Positions 8,423-18,434 are shown, counted from the first letter of the stretch. The stretch: 52,292 nucleotides of DNA from Chloroflexota bacterium (GCA_016210565.1 JACQUA010000393.1:1-52292); one strand, 5' to 3'. Notes: generated by a model not told the origin, from the letters alone. Numbers and translations are program-made.

Positions 8423-9139
8423 ATGGAAATCGACAACCTTTTGGAGTTGGCCAGGAAAAGAAGGTGTATTCGCAGGTTTAAGCCGGACCCGATACCGGAC
8501 GGACATGTAGAGAAAATCCTGGAGGTGGCCAGGTGGGCCATGTCCGGGGCGAACGGGCAACCATGGGAGTTTGTGGTCGTAAGAAACCAAGAGACCAGGG
8601 AAAAAATCGTTGACCTGCTGGCCGAGCACCGGAAGAGGACGCACCTGATGGAATCCACCAGGATCGAGGCACTGAGACACCCCGGTGCGGGAGCGCCCAG
8701 GACTGGTCCTCCTTATGTGAAGGATGCCCCGGTGATCATAGTCGTGTGTGGAGACCCCAGGACCTTTCAGGCAACCGTCCTCGACACCCATTTTTCCTCC
8801 GGGGAAGGGGCGACTTTCCATATGAATATCGGCAATGCCACTCACATGATACATCTGGCTGCGGCCGCTCTCGGCCTTGGTTCCCAGTGGGTTAGCGTCA
8901 CCCGGCCGATGGAAAGGGGCCTGAAGGAGTTGCTCCACATCCCGGAAATGCTGCGGATTTTCGTTATGGTCCCCATCGGTTACCGGGGCTATGAGCCCGG
9001 TATCTCGTACCGACGGGAACTTAATGAAATTGTGCACTATGACAGCTACGATTCCGGGAAGTACCGCTCGGATGAGGATGTCATCGCCTTCTTGGCTGAG
9101 CTGCGAAAAAGGACCACGGGCTCTTACAGGACCCACTGA
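8423..9139 (+). CDS. Nitroreductase-family FMN oxidoreductase (1 of 4)
   Basis: 238 aa from ATG 8423, with GGAGGT at 8411-8416 at proper spacing; the open frame further upstream overlaps coxG and is rejected. The basic N-terminus (RKRRCIRRFK, 11-20) and SGANGQPWEF near 41-50 are FMN phosphate and isoalloxazine contacts in this family. The C-terminal YRSDEDVIAFL segment is shared by the other local copies. These enzymes use NAD(P)H or other donors to reduce nitro groups, enones or flavins. Four copies beside UbiD genes point to a reductive step in the same pathway, or a role in flavin supply; neither can be decided from sequence. Confidence 0.9.
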   Translation: MEIDNLLELARKRRCIRRFKPDPIPDGHVEKILEVARWAMSGANGQPWEFVVVRNQETREKIVDLLAEHRKRTHLMESTRIEALRHPGAGAPRTGPPYVKDAPVIIVVCGDPRTFQATVLDTHFSSGEGATFHMNIGNATHMIHLAAAALGLGSQWVSVTRPMERGLKELLHIPEMLRIFVMVPIGYRGYEPGISYRRELNEIVHYDSYDSGKYRSDEDVIAFLAELRKRTTGSYRTH

Positions 9140-9159
9140 AGATGAACCGAGGAGGCACC

Positions 9160-9873
9160 ATGGACATAGAAAGCCTTCGCCAACTGGTAAGAACCAGGCG
9201 AAGTGTACGCGCCTTCAAAGCTGACCCGATACCGGACGGCCATGTGGAGCAAATTATTGAGGTCGCCCGCTGGGCCATGTCGGGCGCCAACGCTCAGCCC
9301 TGGGAGTTTGTGATCGTTAAAGACGCCGGACTCAGAGGCAAGATCTTTGACCTGTATCGCGACAACAAGAAACATTCGGAAGCCCTTGAACTGACGTTGA
9401 TACCGGAGCTCAGGCACCCTCAGGCCGGGATATTCCGCGGGGGCGGGGATGCCTTCAAAAACGCGCCAGTGATAATAGTCGTCGCCGGCGACCCACGGAC
9501 GTATTTGGCTACATCGGTCATCGGGCGAACGCTGTCCGGCAAAAAGACCTTCCACATGAATATGGGCAACGTGACGTTTCTGGTCCATTTGGCCGCGGCT
9601 TCGCTGGGACTTGGCGCCCAGTGGGTAAGCGCCGGCCATAGCTGGGAAGGCAGCCTCAAAACTTTGCTGGGGATTCCCGAAATGTTCACCGTCCCCCAGA
9701 TAGTCCCAATTGGCTACCCGGACCGGCCTGCCGGGGTCTCTTACCGCAGAGAAACCAGAGAGATAGTCCACCACGACCGGTACGACATGTCAAAGTACAG
9801 GTCGGACGAAGAGGTTATCGCATATTTAACCAGGTTGAGGCAAAGGACTACGCCGGCCTATCGCATAAGTTGA
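9160..9873 (+). CDS. Nitroreductase-family FMN oxidoreductase (2 of 4)
   Basis: 237 aa from ATG 9160, preceded by GGAGG at 9151-9155; the in-frame ATG at 9142 lacks a ribosome site and paralogues begin at MDIES. FMN-contact motifs RTRRSVRAFK and SGANAQPWEF are intact. It follows the first copy by 20 bases, so it is a tandem duplicate that has diverged considerably (for example YRDNKKHSEA against AEHRKRTHLM). With the downstream UbiD it forms a nitroreductase-UbiD cassette that recurs at 22142-24320. Confidence 0.9.
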   Translation: MDIESLRQLVRTRRSVRAFKADPIPDGHVEQIIEVARWAMSGANAQPWEFVIVKDAGLRGKIFDLYRDNKKHSEALELTLIPELRHPQAGIFRGGGDAFKNAPVIIVVAGDPRTYLATSVIGRTLSGKKTFHMNMGNVTFLVHLAAASLGLGAQWVSAGHSWEGSLKTLLGIPEMFTVPQIVPIGYPDRPAGVSYRRETREIVHHDRYDMSKYRSDEEVIAYLTRLRQRTTPAYRIS

Positions 9874-9904
9874 ATGTCAAAATTTGGCCACAGTGGAATA
9901 AAGC

Positions 9905-11353
9905 ATGCCGGATGATTTAAGGGACTGGCTGAGAAAAGTCCAGCAACTCAACGGGCTCAGGATCCTGGAGGGAGTTGATTGGAACCTCGAGATGGGGTTC
10001 TTCACTGCCGAAAACTGGAAACAGAAGGAATCCCCGGCTTTGCTGTTCGACAAAGTCCCCGGGTATGCCCCCGGTTTCCGGGTCTTGACCAGCTCCATTC
10101 AGGCCCCTAGCCGCGTGGCGCTAACATTAGGGCTTCCCAGGATGACTTCTGACATCGAGTTTCTCGAAGTGCTCAGACAGAAGCTTCGCCAGTGGGAAGC
10201 CAGCCTGGGAAACTTTGAGCCTAACCTCGTGCCTTCAAGTCCGGTGTTCGAAAATACCTTGAGTGGCAATGATTTGGACCTTCTAAAGTTCCCGGCGCCG
10301 TTCTGGCACGAAAAAGATGGGGGGAGATATCTCGGTACCGGGGACGCCCTTATTACCAGGGACCCGGACACGAACCATGTTAACCTGGGCACATACCGGG
10401 TTATGGTCCAGGATGCTAAGACCATGGGGTTGTATATGGCGCCGGGAAGACATGGAAAAATTCATTGTGAGAAACATCACGCTATGGGCAGACCCTGTCC
10501 GATGGTACTGTCCATAGGCCATCATCCTCTGGTCTTCGCCACAGGATGCCAGCAATTCCCCGAAGGCACGGAGTACGCCTTTATCGGGGCTATACAGGGA
10601 GAGCCTGCGGACATAATGATCGAAGAGGTTACCGGGCTGCCCGTCCCGGCCAGCAGCGAAATCCTCATCGCCGGTTGGTGTCCTCCCGGCAAGACTATGA
10701 AAGAAGGCCCATTTGGCGAATATACCGGCTATTACGCCAGCGGAGAAAGGCCGGCCCCGATAATCGAAGTAGGGAGAATCTACTATCGCTCGGACCCGAT
10801 CATGCTCGGGGCGCCGCCGGGCCGGCCCCCTAACGAAAATAGCTTTTATAACCTGCTGATCACCAGCGTTATATTGCACCACGAGCTGGAGAAAAGCGGC
10901 GTTCCGGACGTGGTCAATGTATGCGTTCACGATATCGTACGCAACCTGCTGGTTACTGTTTCCCTCAAGCAACGGTATGCTGGCCATGCCAAACAGGTCG
11001 CGGTGCTGGCTTCCGAGCTTGCCGCCACCGGGGGCATGGGGCCTCGATACGTGATCGTGGTGGACGAAGATATCGATGTTACCAGCATAAAAGACGTGTT
11101 CTGGGCGATATGCACGCGCTCCGAACCTGATAAAGACATTGACATCCTGCGGCGCGTTCGCAGCAGCCCGCTGGATCCAGCTATCAGAAAGCCTGCTGAG
11201 GCCTTTTTCACTTCGCGGGCGCTGATCGATGCCTGTAAGCCTTTTGAATGGATAAACGAGTTCCCCGAAGCGGTCGATTTCAGCTCCGATTTCAAGAAGA
11301 AAATGCTTACTAAATGGGGACGAAAACAGGAAGGTTCAAAAAATGGATATTGA
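9905..11353 (+). CDS. UbiD-family prFMN-dependent decarboxylase (2 of 8)
   Basis: 482 aa, ATG start. Active-site residues are N160-LGTY-R165 and EGPFGE with E267 and E272. The RHGKIHCEKHH segment is the expected region of the metal-binding histidine, and the C-terminus has the SRALIDACKPFEW block shared with the copies at 22893 and 24347. It overlaps the next nitroreductase by 11 bases and lies between two nitroreductases, so co-translation is likely. Closest local relatives are the 22893 and 24347 copies. Substrate unknown. Confidence 0.92.
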   Translation: MPDDLRDWLRKVQQLNGLRILEGVDWNLEMGFFTAENWKQKESPALLFDKVPGYAPGFRVLTSSIQAPSRVALTLGLPRMTSDIEFLEVLRQKLRQWEASLGNFEPNLVPSSPVFENTLSGNDLDLLKFPAPFWHEKDGGRYLGTGDALITRDPDTNHVNLGTYRVMVQDAKTMGLYMAPGRHGKIHCEKHHAMGRPCPMVLSIGHHPLVFATGCQQFPEGTEYAFIGAIQGEPADIMIEEVTGLPVPASSEILIAGWCPPGKTMKEGPFGEYTGYYASGERPAPIIEVGRIYYRSDPIMLGAPPGRPPNENSFYNLLITSVILHHELEKSGVPDVVNVCVHDIVRNLLVTVSLKQRYAGHAKQVAVLASELAATGGMGPRYVIVVDEDIDVTSIKDVFWAICTRSEPDKDIDILRRVRSSPLDPAIRKPAEAFFTSRALIDACKPFEWINEFPEAVDFSSDFKKKMLTKWGRKQEGSKNGY

Positions 11354-12083
11354 TGCCTTGACCGATCTGGCAAGAAGGAGACGGAGCATCCGGAAATTCA
11401 AGCCGGATCCAATACCCGATGGTGACATTCGCAAAATCCTGGAGGTGGCCCGCTGGTCCATGTCCGGCGCCAATGCCCAGCCCTGGGAATTCATCGTGGT
11501 CAAGGACCCGGACACCCGGGCCGCAATATTCGATCTATACAGGACCAACCGGGCAAGAGTCGAAGCCATCGAAATGACCCGCGTCAACGAACTAAGACAT
11601 GCCCAGGTCGGAATTTTCAAGGAAGGCGGCCACGCCTTCAAAGACGCGCCGGTCATCGTCGTCCTGCTGGGTGATCCCCGCACCCTCCAGGCTACTTTCC
11701 TGATCGGGCAAATCCTTTCCGGGGAAAGAAAGACATTTCATTCGAACCTGGCGATCGCAACCTATCTGATCCAACTGGCCGCCTCGGCGCTCGGTATCGG
11801 GGCGCAGTGGGTAAGCATCGGCCAGACCTGGGAAGGACCGCTTAAGACGCTGCTCGGAGTCCCTGAGGAGTACATGATTCCCCAGGTTATTCCACTGGGC
11901 TATTATGACTATAAACCAGCGCCGCCTTACCGGCGAAAGATGGATGAAATGCTTCATTTCGACAAATACGACCGCTCCAAATATCGATCCGATGAAGAAG
12001 TGATAAATTTCATCGCCGGCCTGCATAAACGCAGTGCGGCAGCATATCACGTTGGCTCCGCCGCCAGGCCGAAAGCTCTGTAG
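11343..12083 (+). CDS. Nitroreductase-family FMN oxidoreductase (3 of 4)
   Basis: 246 aa, ATG inside the end of the UbiD gene (11-base overlap). Motifs RRRRSIRKFK and SGANAQPWEF are present, with the usual YRSDEEVINFI near the end and a short extra C-terminal tail (GSAARPKAL). It resembles copy 2 most (the IFKEGGHAFKDAPV segment against IFRGGGDAFKNAPV). It closes the first enzyme block; the next genes are lipoproteins. Confidence 0.9.
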   Translation: MDIDALTDLARRRRSIRKFKPDPIPDGDIRKILEVARWSMSGANAQPWEFIVVKDPDTRAAIFDLYRTNRARVEAIEMTRVNELRHAQVGIFKEGGHAFKDAPVIVVLLGDPRTLQATFLIGQILSGERKTFHSNLAIATYLIQLAASALGIGAQWVSIGQTWEGPLKTLLGVPEEYMIPQVIPLGYYDYKPAPPYRRKMDEMLHFDKYDRSKYRSDEEVINFIAGLHKRSAAAYHVGSAARPKAL

Positions 12084-12136
12084 AGGTAGTGGGCTCACGA
12101 CAAGGGATAGTCAAGATGCTTTGGAAAGGTCGCCCG

Positions 12137-13276
12137 ATGAGTTACAGGTATAAAATAGTCTCCGTGACAATGGCCCTGGTTTTTGTCCTGGTGATGGGTT
12201 GTGTCTCAACTACGCCTGAAACCCCCGCGCCGGCGCCCGGAGCAACGACCCGACAGGTGGAGCAATCTGTTTGGGAGACTCTGGTAGCTGCCGCCAGGAA
12301 GGAGGGCAAGGTCAATATCGCTACCAGCATGCCCCAGGAAACCAATTCGGCCCTGCAGGCCGCATTTTCGGGCAAGTTCGGGATATCGTTGGAGTTCTTG
12401 ACCGGCCGGTCCCCTGAACTTCACGCCCGGCTGCTGGCCGAGCGTAAAGCCGGGATAAACTCAACAGACCTGCTGATGACGGGGCCGCCCTCGCCGCTGG
12501 TGATCCTGAAGCCCGAAGGCGCGCTGCAACCGCTCGACTCCAAACTGATGTTGCCGGAGGTGATCGATGGGAAGGCATGGTGGGGTGGCAAATTACTCTG
12601 GATCGATCCGGAGCATTACCAGCTAGGGTTTCTAGCCTATCCTCAACAGTCTCTGTTTGTTAACACTGATTCTGTTAGGCCGGACCAGATCAAGTCCTAT
12701 CGGGACCTTCTCAACCCGGAGTGGAAAGGGAAAATGGCGATAAACGACCCCACATTGTTTGGCGCCGGAAATGCCTGGTTTACCGCCATGGCCGAAGGCA
12801 TGATGAGCCTGGACTTTTTGCGGGATGTGGGGAAACAGAATCCGATCATTGTGAGGGACCAGCGTCTGCAGGTGGAGTGGGTGGCCAGAGGCCGGTACCC
12901 GGTGGGAATCGGTCTGGCGCCAGAAATGGCCTATAGCTTCATCAAGGCCGGATCGCCTATGAAGGCCGTAATCCCGGCCGAGGGAGTTTACCTGACTGTT
13001 GGCGGCGGTTGCATGGCGTTATTGGCCAGGGATCCCCATCCTTCCGCTACCAAAGTATTCGTCAACTGGTTTCTGTCCAGAGAAGGCCAGGCGATGTATT
13101 CGAGGATAGCCGGCGAGCAGAGCGCTCGCACGGACGTTCCTACCGACTTTCTCGAGCCGTATGCCGTCAGGCAAGAGGGCGCCAACTATTTCCCGGCCAT
13201 TGCCTTGCCTTATCAGCTAAAAAAGGTGGAGCACCAGGAAACCGCCAGAAAGATATGGGGGCACTTGTTGAAATAG
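12137..13276 (+). CDS. Solute-binding lipoprotein, ABC family 1 / iron-type fold (2 of 12)
   Basis: 379 aa from ATG 12137, chosen because GGAAAGGT lies at 12123-12130 and the signal peptide then starts normally; GTG 12089 and ATG 12116 are in-frame alternatives. Lipobox LVMGC with C22. The core has EWKGKMAINDPTLFGAGNAW and the C-terminus ARTDVPTDFLEPY. It differs from the neighbouring copies in lacking the usual MEDPS motif and in the TSMPQETNS segment of strand 1, so it probably binds a different ligand. It starts a run of lipoproteins extending to 19687. Confidence 0.85.
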   Translation: MSYRYKIVSVTMALVFVLVMGCVSTTPETPAPAPGATTRQVEQSVWETLVAAARKEGKVNIATSMPQETNSALQAAFSGKFGISLEFLTGRSPELHARLLAERKAGINSTDLLMTGPPSPLVILKPEGALQPLDSKLMLPEVIDGKAWWGGKLLWIDPEHYQLGFLAYPQQSLFVNTDSVRPDQIKSYRDLLNPEWKGKMAINDPTLFGAGNAWFTAMAEGMMSLDFLRDVGKQNPIIVRDQRLQVEWVARGRYPVGIGLAPEMAYSFIKAGSPMKAVIPAEGVYLTVGGGCMALLARDPHPSATKVFVNWFLSREGQAMYSRIAGEQSARTDVPTDFLEPYAVRQEGANYFPAIALPYQLKKVEHQETARKIWGHLLK

Positions 13277-13328
13277 ATATGTATTACGGCGTGGACGTTC
13301 TTCGAGACCCATGATTAAAGGAGGACCA

Positions 13329-14480
13329 ATGAGAATTACAGTACCCTTGACCGGCATTTTGTTGTTACTGACCGTCTATATCGCAACCGCTTGCGGACGG
13401 GGAGTTGCGCCGGCGCCGGCCAACCCCGCCACTCCCGCGTCTTCCACCACCGGGGATTCGAGGCCATCCTGGGAAAAAGAGTGGGAGTCGGTCCAGCAGG
13501 CGGCCCGGAAAGAGGGCAAGCTTACCATTTATACCGCTATCGGCCCCGAAGTTCGCGATGTTCTGATAAAGGGTTTTAAGGAGAAGTTCGGGTTAGACCT
13601 GGATATCGTAATAGGGAGAAGCACCGAGAACATGGTCAAGCTTAACCGGGAACGCGGCGCCGGTCTTTACCAGGTAGACCTCTGGATGTCGGGGACTGGG
13701 AGCGCCACCGAGATTCTGGCGCCTCAAGGCATCCTTGATCCCTTTGATAACCTGTTGATTCTTCCTGAGGCCCTCGACAAGAAAGCATGGTGGGAGGGTG
13801 ACCTGCCCTGGGTGGATAAAGGGCACTATCAACTGGCCTTCCTGGCCTCTCCCAAAGTTCCCATTTCGTTCAATACCGATCTGGTGAAACCCGGCGAGGT
13901 AACATCCTATAGAGACCTGCTGAACCCCAAATGGAAAGGGAAAATAGTCATGGAAGACCCTTCAACATTAGGTTCGGGCAATGCCTGGGCCACGGCCGTT
14001 GCCACCGCCATTCTCGATAAGGACTATCTCCGCAAACTGGGCGCCCAGGAACCTGTCATAGGAAGGGATTCCCGCCTGCTGGCCGAGTGGGTGGCCCGTG
14101 GAAAATACCCGGTGGGGCTGGCCATAAAAGGGGAGGAAATAATAAGATTCAAAAAATCGGGCGCCCCTACCCAGTTGGTCACCCCCAGTGAAGGCACCTA
14201 CGTTACCGGTTCCGCCGGCTGTTTGTCTGTGGTCAACAAGGCCCCGCACCCCAACGCGGTAAAACTATTCGTTAACTGGGCTCTCACCCGGGATGGCGGC
14301 ACTATCCTGTCCAGGGCCCATGGCTACCAGAGTGCGCGGGTGGACGTGGCCACGGATTTCTTGGAACCGGAGAATATCCGGCAATCCGGAATGAAATATT
14401 TTAACCAGGATAAACACGAATACTCCAGCCAGAAAATCCCCATGCAGGATATGGCAAAGGAGATCTTCAATATCAAATAA
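13329..14480 (+). CDS. Solute-binding lipoprotein, ABC family 1 / iron-type fold (3 of 12)
   Basis: 383 aa from ATG 13329, preceded by AAAGGAGGACC at 13317-13327; ATG 13311 is in frame but badly placed. Lipobox TAC with C22. It belongs to a local subgroup with VMEDPSTLGSGNAW, KGEEIIRFKKSGAP and PTDFLEPENIRQ type motifs (shared with 15998, 18536 and 29096). Its last 28 residues are nearly the same as those of the copy at 18536, pointing to recent duplication or gene conversion. It precedes a UbiD gene. Confidence 0.88.
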   Translation: MRITVPLTGILLLLTVYIATACGRGVAPAPANPATPASSTTGDSRPSWEKEWESVQQAARKEGKLTIYTAIGPEVRDVLIKGFKEKFGLDLDIVIGRSTENMVKLNRERGAGLYQVDLWMSGTGSATEILAPQGILDPFDNLLILPEALDKKAWWEGDLPWVDKGHYQLAFLASPKVPISFNTDLVKPGEVTSYRDLLNPKWKGKIVMEDPSTLGSGNAWATAVATAILDKDYLRKLGAQEPVIGRDSRLLAEWVARGKYPVGLAIKGEEIIRFKKSGAPTQLVTPSEGTYVTGSAGCLSVVNKAPHPNAVKLFVNWALTRDGGTILSRAHGYQSARVDVATDFLEPENIRQSGMKYFNQDKHEYSSQKIPMQDMAKEIFNIK

Positions 14481-14540
14481 CCAATTTCTTTCCTTGCATC
14501 CCAGAGCTAAAACTTGAGAGAAAACATTGAGGAACAACGC

Positions 14541-15965
14541 ATGGACTTGCGGCCTTTCCTGAGACAACTGGAAGAACTCGGCGAGTTGACCCGCGTGGAA
14601 GAGGCTGACTGGGACCTCGAGATCGGTACCATAACCGAGCTACTCGATGAAAAGGAAGGTCCCGCCCTCCTTTTTGACCGCATCAAGGGGTATCCTCCGG
14701 GTTACAGGGTGGTTGCCAATCTTATGTCAACTCCCCGCCGGTTGGCGGCGGCTCTGGGCATCCACGGTAAGCTGTCCCATATGGAGATGGTCCGCTCACT
14801 GAAGGACAAATTCAGTGCACTGAAGCCAACGCCGCCGGTGCATGTCAGGGATGGTCCGGTCCTGGAAAACGTTCATGACCAGGGAGCAATCGATCTGTTC
14901 AAGTTCCCGGCGCCGAGGTGGCACGAACATGATGGAGGCCGCTATTTGGGGACCGGCGATATGGTCATAATGAGGGATCCCAGGGGTGGTTGGGTTAACG
15001 TGGCGACTTACCGGATGCAAGTTCATGACCGCGATACGCTGGGTTTGTACATCGACCCGGGCCACCAGGGAGGGATCATCCGGGAAAGCTATTGGGCAGA
15101 GGGAAAGTCCTGTCCGGTGGCCGCGGTGTTCGGGGCGCATCCGCTGGTGTGGATGCCTTCCTTCATGGCCTTGCCCTGGGGCGTGGAGGAATACAACTTG
15201 GCAGGCGCGCTCCTGGGAGAACCGCTGCAACTGGTTAAAGGCGAGTACACCGGGCTGCCTATTCCGGCTTGCGCCGAGATCGCCATCGAAGGCGAATGCC
15301 CGCCTCCGCAAGTTGAATCCAGGGAAGAAGGGCCCTTTGGCGAGTGGCCCGGGTACTATGGTTCGGGTGTTCGCAAGGAGGCGGTCGTCAAAGTAAAAAG
15401 ACTCATGCACCGCGATGACCCTATCATCCTGGGCAGTCCTCCTCTTAGACCGCCCGCCTGCGGAGTGCCGAGCTACATGACCCGATCAAGCAATGTCTGG
15501 TATGAACTGGAAAAGATCGGGATCCCCGGCATCAGGGGCGTGTGGCACATGAGGGCCGGCGGCGCCAGCTTTCTGAACGTTATCTCCATCGAACAGAAAT
15601 ACGCCGGCCATGCAAAGCAAGTCGCTATGGCGGCCATGTCCGGCGTCAAAGGGGCCTATCTCGGCCGGTTCGTCATCGTAGTGGACGAGGACATCGACCC
15701 GACCAATGACGAGGATGTCCTGTGGGCGCTGGCCACGCGCTGCGATCCGGCCACATCGTTGGAAATCATCCGCGACTGCTGGAGTACCCCTCTCGACCCG
15801 AGGATGTCTCCGGACCAAAAAGCCAAAGGCGATTTCACCAACTCCAGGGCCATCTTGTTGGCTACCAGGCCGTATCACTGGAGAAAAGACTTCCCGAGGG
15901 TAAACCGTGCCAGCGATGAGTTAAGGGCGGTTACGTTGGAGAAATGGGGACATCTATGGAGCTAG
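14541..15965 (+). CDS. UbiD-family prFMN-dependent decarboxylase (3 of 8)
   Basis: 474 aa from ATG 14541 (MDLRPFLRQL), with GAGGAAC at 14529-14535; a TTG at 14514 is an in-frame alternative. Active-site residues are N153-VATY-R158 and EGPFGE with E263 and E268. It differs from the 9905/22893/24347 group in having GEWPGYYGSG after the second glutamate and a C-terminal SRAILLATRPYHW block, so a distinct substrate is likely. It stands alone among lipoprotein genes. Confidence 0.9.
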   Translation: MDLRPFLRQLEELGELTRVEEADWDLEIGTITELLDEKEGPALLFDRIKGYPPGYRVVANLMSTPRRLAAALGIHGKLSHMEMVRSLKDKFSALKPTPPVHVRDGPVLENVHDQGAIDLFKFPAPRWHEHDGGRYLGTGDMVIMRDPRGGWVNVATYRMQVHDRDTLGLYIDPGHQGGIIRESYWAEGKSCPVAAVFGAHPLVWMPSFMALPWGVEEYNLAGALLGEPLQLVKGEYTGLPIPACAEIAIEGECPPPQVESREEGPFGEWPGYYGSGVRKEAVVKVKRLMHRDDPIILGSPPLRPPACGVPSYMTRSSNVWYELEKIGIPGIRGVWHMRAGGASFLNVISIEQKYAGHAKQVAMAAMSGVKGAYLGRFVIVVDEDIDPTNDEDVLWALATRCDPATSLEIIRDCWSTPLDPRMSPDQKAKGDFTNSRAILLATRPYHWRKDFPRVNRASDELRAVTLEKWGHLWS

Positions 15966-15997
15966 TGCCTGGCAGCGCGCTAAGAAAAGGAAGCCAA

Positions 15998-17149
15998 ATG
16001 AAAATCAGCAAAATCTCATCCATTTGTTTAATGATATCGGTTCTCATTGTCTTCGGCGCCTGCGCTCAATCACCTGTTCCGCCTCCTGCCAGGCCGCAAT
16101 CAGCGCCGGCCGCCGGGGCAGCCAGCGCTCAGCAACCATGGGAAAAAGATTGGGAGAAGGTCAAGCAGGAAGCCAGGAACGAAGGCAAACTGGTGATGTA
16201 CTCGGCGGTAGGGGCTACGGTCCGCACTACCCTGATTGACGTATTTAAAGAACAATATGATGTGGATTTGGAAATCCTGATCTCCAGGGAGGCGGAGAGA
16301 CTGGCCAGGCTTCTCAAGGAACGGGGCGCCGGCATCTACGCGGTCGACCTCTGGGTTGGAGGCGCCGGCGCGGCTACCGAGACCCTTGCCCCCCAGGGCA
16401 TCCTGGAACCGTTGGATAAATTCATAATCCTTCCAGAGGCGCTCGATAAAAAGGCCTGGCATACCGGTGATCTCCTGTGGGTGGACCAGGGCCATTACCA
16501 ACTGACAACATTGGCCTCGCCGAAAGTTCCGCTCGCTATCAATACCGACCTGGTCAAGCAGGGCGAAATAACGTCCTATACTGACCTGCTCAATCCCAGA
16601 TGGAAGGGCAAGATCGTGATGGAGGACCCGAGTTCCGTGGGGTCAGGCAATGCCTGGTTTACCGTGGCCGTCGGCCTTCTCGGCCAGGACTATTTCCGCA
16701 AGTTTGCCCAACAGGAACCGTTCATCAGCCGGGAACCCCGGTTGTTGACCGAGTGGGTGGCTAAGGGCAAGTATGCCATCGGCCTGGCGGTGAACGGCGC
16801 GGAGATCGTGCAGTTCAAGAAGGCTGGCGCCCCGCTCGCCCTGGTCACCCCTAAAGAAGGCACCCATGTCACCGGAGGAGGCAGCGGCTCGGTCTCATTC
16901 ATCGATAAGGCGCCTCACCCTAACGCGGCCAAACTATTCATTAACTGGTTTCTGACAAAGGAAGGCGGAGCTATTTTGTCCCGGGCTTCCGAATACCAGA
17001 GCGGGCGCGTGGATGTGCCGACCGATTTCCTTGAGCCGGAGAACCTCCGGCAACCCGGGATCAAGTACATCAATGTGGATACGCAGGAATATGCCCGTAA
17101 AAGAGGCGAGATGGCAATCGTAGCTAGGGAAATCTTTGGTATCAGATAG
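15998..17149 (+). CDS. Solute-binding lipoprotein, ABC family 1 / iron-type fold (4 of 12)
   Basis: 383 aa from ATG 15998, with AAAAGGAAG at 15986-15994; the open frame from 15944 overlaps the UbiD end. Lipobox FGAC with C22. It is in the MEDPSS-SGNAW subgroup, but has VNGAEIVQFKKAG where others have IKGEEI, and EYQSGRVDVPTDF near the end. The mature N-terminus (QQPWEKDWEKVKQEARNEGKL) is closest to the copy at 13329. Confidence 0.88.
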   Translation: MKISKISSICLMISVLIVFGACAQSPVPPPARPQSAPAAGAASAQQPWEKDWEKVKQEARNEGKLVMYSAVGATVRTTLIDVFKEQYDVDLEILISREAERLARLLKERGAGIYAVDLWVGGAGAATETLAPQGILEPLDKFIILPEALDKKAWHTGDLLWVDQGHYQLTTLASPKVPLAINTDLVKQGEITSYTDLLNPRWKGKIVMEDPSSVGSGNAWFTVAVGLLGQDYFRKFAQQEPFISREPRLLTEWVAKGKYAIGLAVNGAEIVQFKKAGAPLALVTPKEGTHVTGGGSGSVSFIDKAPHPNAAKLFINWFLTKEGGAILSRASEYQSGRVDVPTDFLEPENLRQPGIKYINVDTQEYARKRGEMAIVAREIFGIR

Positions 17150-17189
17150 AAACGTTAAGCTACTGTTGGACGACGAAAGAAAACGACCC

Positions 17190-18359
17190 ATGGTGAATAC
17201 CGGCAAGTTGATGGCCGCGCTTATCGCTCTCGTGTCGCTGATTTATGCCCTGGGCGCCTGCGCCCGCGGGTCGGTTCCCTCCCCGGGCCCTCCTTCCGTT
17301 TCCACTTCCCAGCCCGGGACCGATTCCGGTTGGAACACGATATGGGACACCACATTGCAGCAAGCCAAGAAAGAGGGCGTGGTAACCGTATACAACATCT
17401 GGCGACCAGAAACCAGGGTTACCCTCACCCAGGCATTCAAAGACAAATACGACATCACCGTGGAGTTCTCCCCTTTTGCCAGGGGGTCGGATATGCTGGC
17501 CAAGCTTCAGGCCGAAAGCCGGGCAGGCCTTAACACCGCGGACATCCTCGGCGCCGGCACCACCAGTCTTTCCCTCATGAAGCCCGATGGACTGCTGGCG
17601 CCGATCGAGCCGGTGCTCATTCTTCCCGAAGTGGTCAACCCCAAGGCATGGCGAGGCGAGAGATTGCCTTTCGTCGATAAAGAGACCATGGCCATCATGC
17701 TGATCGGGGCCATGATCCGAAACACGGTGATCAACACCTCGTTGACAAGCAAAGAGGAAATCACGAGTTACAGGGACCTGTTGAAACCCCAATATAAAGG
17801 AAAGATCGTGATGAACGATCCCACGGTGAGCGGTGGCGGCAATTTCCTCCTGGCCCACCTGGCCTTCTCGCTTTGGGGTGAAGAGGAAACGAAGACCTTC
17901 CTCCGCCAACTGATCAAAGATCAGAAAGCGGTGGTACAAAGAGATACCCATCTCCAGGTGGAGGAAGTGGCCCGGGGGAAATATGGCATCGGCCTCGGAC
18001 CCAGGACGGAGGAAGTAACAAACTTTCTAAACCTGGGAGCACCCCTGAAGCTGGCCCTGATCAAAGAAGAGAACCGCATTAGCGCTGCCGCCGGAGCGAT
18101 GGGCATGTCCGCGAGGCCTGCCCATCCCAATGCAGCCAAGATCTTTGTTAACTGGGTGTTGACGAAAGAAGGCCAGACCGTTTTCTCCAGGAGTTTCGGC
18201 AATCCCAGTACCAGGGTTGATGTTCCTGCAGAGGGAATTGATCCCTTGTGGATCCCGGTGGCCGGGGAAAAATATTTCCAGGACTCTGAGCAGTTCCTCC
18301 CGGTGCTGAGCAAGTGGCTGGAAATATCGAAAAAGGTCATAAGCGAGGCATCAAATTGA
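17190..18359 (+). CDS. Solute-binding lipoprotein, ABC family 1 / iron-type fold, divergent subgroup (5 of 12)
   Basis: 389 aa from ATG 17190, where the signal peptide begins; an upstream in-frame GTG at 17136 overlaps the previous gene. Lipobox LGAC with C24. It has EFSPFARGSDMLAKLQ, NDPTVSGGGNF and RVDVPAEGIDP, features shared only with the copies at 39788 and 45293, which flank the HyuA/HyuB genes. A 75-base gap after it ends at a possible UbiD remnant at 18435. Confidence 0.86.
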   Translation: MVNTGKLMAALIALVSLIYALGACARGSVPSPGPPSVSTSQPGTDSGWNTIWDTTLQQAKKEGVVTVYNIWRPETRVTLTQAFKDKYDITVEFSPFARGSDMLAKLQAESRAGLNTADILGAGTTSLSLMKPDGLLAPIEPVLILPEVVNPKAWRGERLPFVDKETMAIMLIGAMIRNTVINTSLTSKEEITSYRDLLKPQYKGKIVMNDPTVSGGGNFLLAHLAFSLWGEEETKTFLRQLIKDQKAVVQRDTHLQVEEVARGKYGIGLGPRTEEVTNFLNLGAPLKLALIKEENRISAAAGAMGMSARPAHPNAAKIFVNWVLTKEGQTVFSRSFGNPSTRVDVPAEGIDPLWIPVAGEKYFQDSEQFLPVLSKWLEISKKVISEASN

Positions 18360-18434
18360 TGGCCGTGGAAATGACCGGAAAGTCGACCCGGCTGATTGTG
18401 TCTTTGCCTGTAATCCCGGAGGGAAGTTAACCCC

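Noticed and set aside
8339-9136. Long minus-strand open frame (265 codons) opposite the first nitroreductase
   Set aside because: Shadow of a well-supported plus-strand gene; the translation shows no domain or usable start context. The same holds for the long minus frames at 10283-10987, 17160-17951 and 25581-26354.
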